DNA from: Candidatus Accumulibacter meliphilus
GTDB taxonomy: Bacteria > Pseudomonadota > Gammaproteobacteria > Burkholderiales > Rhodocyclaceae
Length of the DNA: 64,000 nt
Assembly: GCA_003332265.1 (NCBI GenBank)
Contig: QPGA01000003.1
Span: 41,212 to 105,211, forward strand
Direction of reading: 5' to 3'
The notes under the pieces were generated by a model that saw nothing but the letters and a program-made list of their open reading frames with translations, had not been told where the DNA came from and did no database searches. Shown here piece after piece: positions 63,122 through 64,000 of the stretch. Position 1 is the stretch's first letter; every line of letters starts with the position of its first letter. The position numbers and the translations under genes are program-made.

Positions 63122-63130
63122 TGTTATACT
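63122..63130 (+). promoter_or_regulatory. Candidate extended -10 of kdsD
   Basis: TGTTATACT shows TG-N-TATACT, 27 bases before the kdsD ATG; the -35 is poor. Confidence 0.4.
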
Positions 63131-63156
63131 CGACCGATGATAACCGCTGTGCTCCG

Positions 63157-64000
63157 ATGAACCAAATCATGCCATCGTCGAAGGCGCTCGACCTCGCCCG
63201 ACAGGTTCTGCGCATTGAAGCCGACGCCGTGATGGCCTTGGCTGAGCGCATTGATGGGGCCTTCGTGCAGGCGCTGGCACTGATTCTCAATTGTCACGGT
63301 CGGGTGATCGTTAGTGGCATGGGAAAATCCGGCCATGTCGGGCGCAAGATCGCCTCGACACTGTCAAGTACCGGCACCCCCGCATATTTTGTCCATCCTG
63401 CCGAAGCCAGTCACGGTGATCTCGGAATGATCACCCGCGACGATGTGCTGATCGCCATTTCGAACTCGGGTGAAAGTGCCGAGCTGCTGATGATCGTGCC
63501 GATCATCAAACGCCTCGGTGCCAAGCTGATCAGCATGACTGGAAACACCCAGTCGTCGCTGGCCGTGGAGGCCGATGTGCACCTCGATGCGGCGGTCGCG
63601 CTGGAAGCCTGCCCGCTAAATCTGGCGCCGACCGCCAGCACCACGGCGGTTCTCGCCCTTGGCGACGCGCTGGCGGTGGCGTTACTCGATGCGCGTGGTT
63701 TCGGCGCCGAAGATTTTGCTCGCTCACACCCCGGTGGCAGCCTCGGTCGTCGCTTGCTGACGCACGTTCGCGACGTCATGCGCGCAGGATCGGCGCTGCC
63801 CGAAGTCGTTCCCACGACCCGCGTGCCGGATGCGATTCTCGAGATTTCGCGTGGCGGCATCGGCATGACCGCGGTGCTCACTCCCGAACGCCGGGTGATC
63901 GGCATTGTCACCGACGGCGATTTGCGCCGCGCCTTTGCCAAGGGCCTCGATTTGCGATTGCTCGTGGTCGCCGACATCATGGGTCAGAAGCCGCGCGCCA
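63157..64000 (+). CDS. kdsD: Arabinose-5-phosphate isomerase KdsD (3' end outside window)
   Basis: Converts ribulose-5-phosphate to arabinose-5-phosphate, the first step of KDO synthesis for lipopolysaccharide. The visible 281 codons hold a SIS domain (GRVIVSGMGKSGHVGRKIAS, HPAEASHGDLGMI, AISNSGESAELLMIVPIIKR) and the first CBS domain plus the start of the second (GMTAVLTPERRVIGIVTDGD). The start ATG at 63157 is chosen for position; a second in-frame ATG is four codons on. In related bacteria kdsC, lptC, lptA, lptB follow; lptB of this genome lies at the other end of this window, beside recX. Confidence 0.93.
   Translation, partial: MNQIMPSSKALDLARQVLRIEADAVMALAERIDGAFVQALALILNCHGRVIVSGMGKSGHVGRKIASTLSSTGTPAYFVHPAEASHGDLGMITRDDVLIAISNSGESAELLMIVPIIKRLGAKLISMTGNTQSSLAVEADVHLDAAVALEACPLNLAPTASTTAVLALGDALAVALLDARGFGAEDFARSHPGGSLGRRLLTHVRDVMRAGSALPEVVPTTRVPDAILEISRGGIGMTAVLTPERRVIGIVTDGDLRRAFAKGLDLRLLVVADIMGQKPRA

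Overview
The window is a gene-dense, GC-rich chromosomal segment of a betaproteobacterium. This rests on the lptB-rpoN-hpf-ptsN-hprK order with an HPr kinase next to a nitrogen-type EIIA, the rpsU-yqeY-dnaG-rpoD cluster, the mla-yadGH-ibaG-murA order, an MSHA-type pilus cluster and a DUF3579 gene. A Rhodocyclales/Accumulibacter-like source is my best guess from gene content; it is inference, not proof. I see no insertion sequence, prophage, plasmid gene or CRISPR array.

Layout. 0-6.7 kb (+): end of a FimV-like gene; recA with a LexA box, recX; lptB, rpoN, hpf, ptsN, hprK; psiF. 6.7-10 kb: a hypothetical gene, a UbiH-type hydroxylase, dsbC and a trypsin-like protease. 10-15 kb (-): macromolecular synthesis cluster rpsU-yqeY-dnaG-rpoD. 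15-19.7 kb: three CNNM/CorC membrane proteins in a row. 19.7-26.8 kb (-): transglutaminase-DUF2126, a circularly permuted ATP-grasp fused to alpha-E, and a second transglutaminase. 26.9-29.5 kb (-): glnD. 30.1-31.4 kb: a citrate synthase homologue that lacks a catalytic histidine. 31.5 kb (-): a haem-binding DUF3365 protein. 32.3-34.7 kb (+): a second, unfused ATP-grasp/alpha-E pair. 34.95 kb: tRNA-Val(CAC). 35.2 kb: DUF3579. 35.8-42.8 kb (-): a ten-gene outer-membrane lipid and envelope operon, mlaFEDACB-yadGH-ibaG-murA. 43-57 kb (+): a sigma54 activator and an MSHA-type pilus cluster, then an adenylate cyclase. 58.3-61 kb: a sensor kinase divergent from a prepilin with a sigma54 promoter. 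61-63 kb (-): a CPA2 antiporter whose end is frameshifted. 63.2 kb to the edge: kdsD.

A theme runs through the window: sigma54. It carries rpoN, one sigma54 activator, and three GG-N10-GC promoters at the correct distance from start codons. Two precede the two ATP-grasp/alpha-E/transglutaminase loci, and one precedes the prepilin at 60.3 kb. The unfused ATP-grasp operon also has NtrC-like sites 32 bp apart at about -119 and -87. The fused operon lies directly downstream of glnD, the PII-modifying nitrogen sensor. The simplest reading is that both copies of this predicted peptide-ligase/transglutaminase system belong to the nitrogen regulon, while the prepilin is controlled by a PilS/PilR-like pair.

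Other oddities: the LPS-transport synteny block is split, with kdsD at one end of the window and lptB at the other; a run of ten G lies inside a prepilin gene; a decamer tandem repeat sits before a pilus gene; and perfect inverted repeats occur around 35.7 and 60.1 kb.
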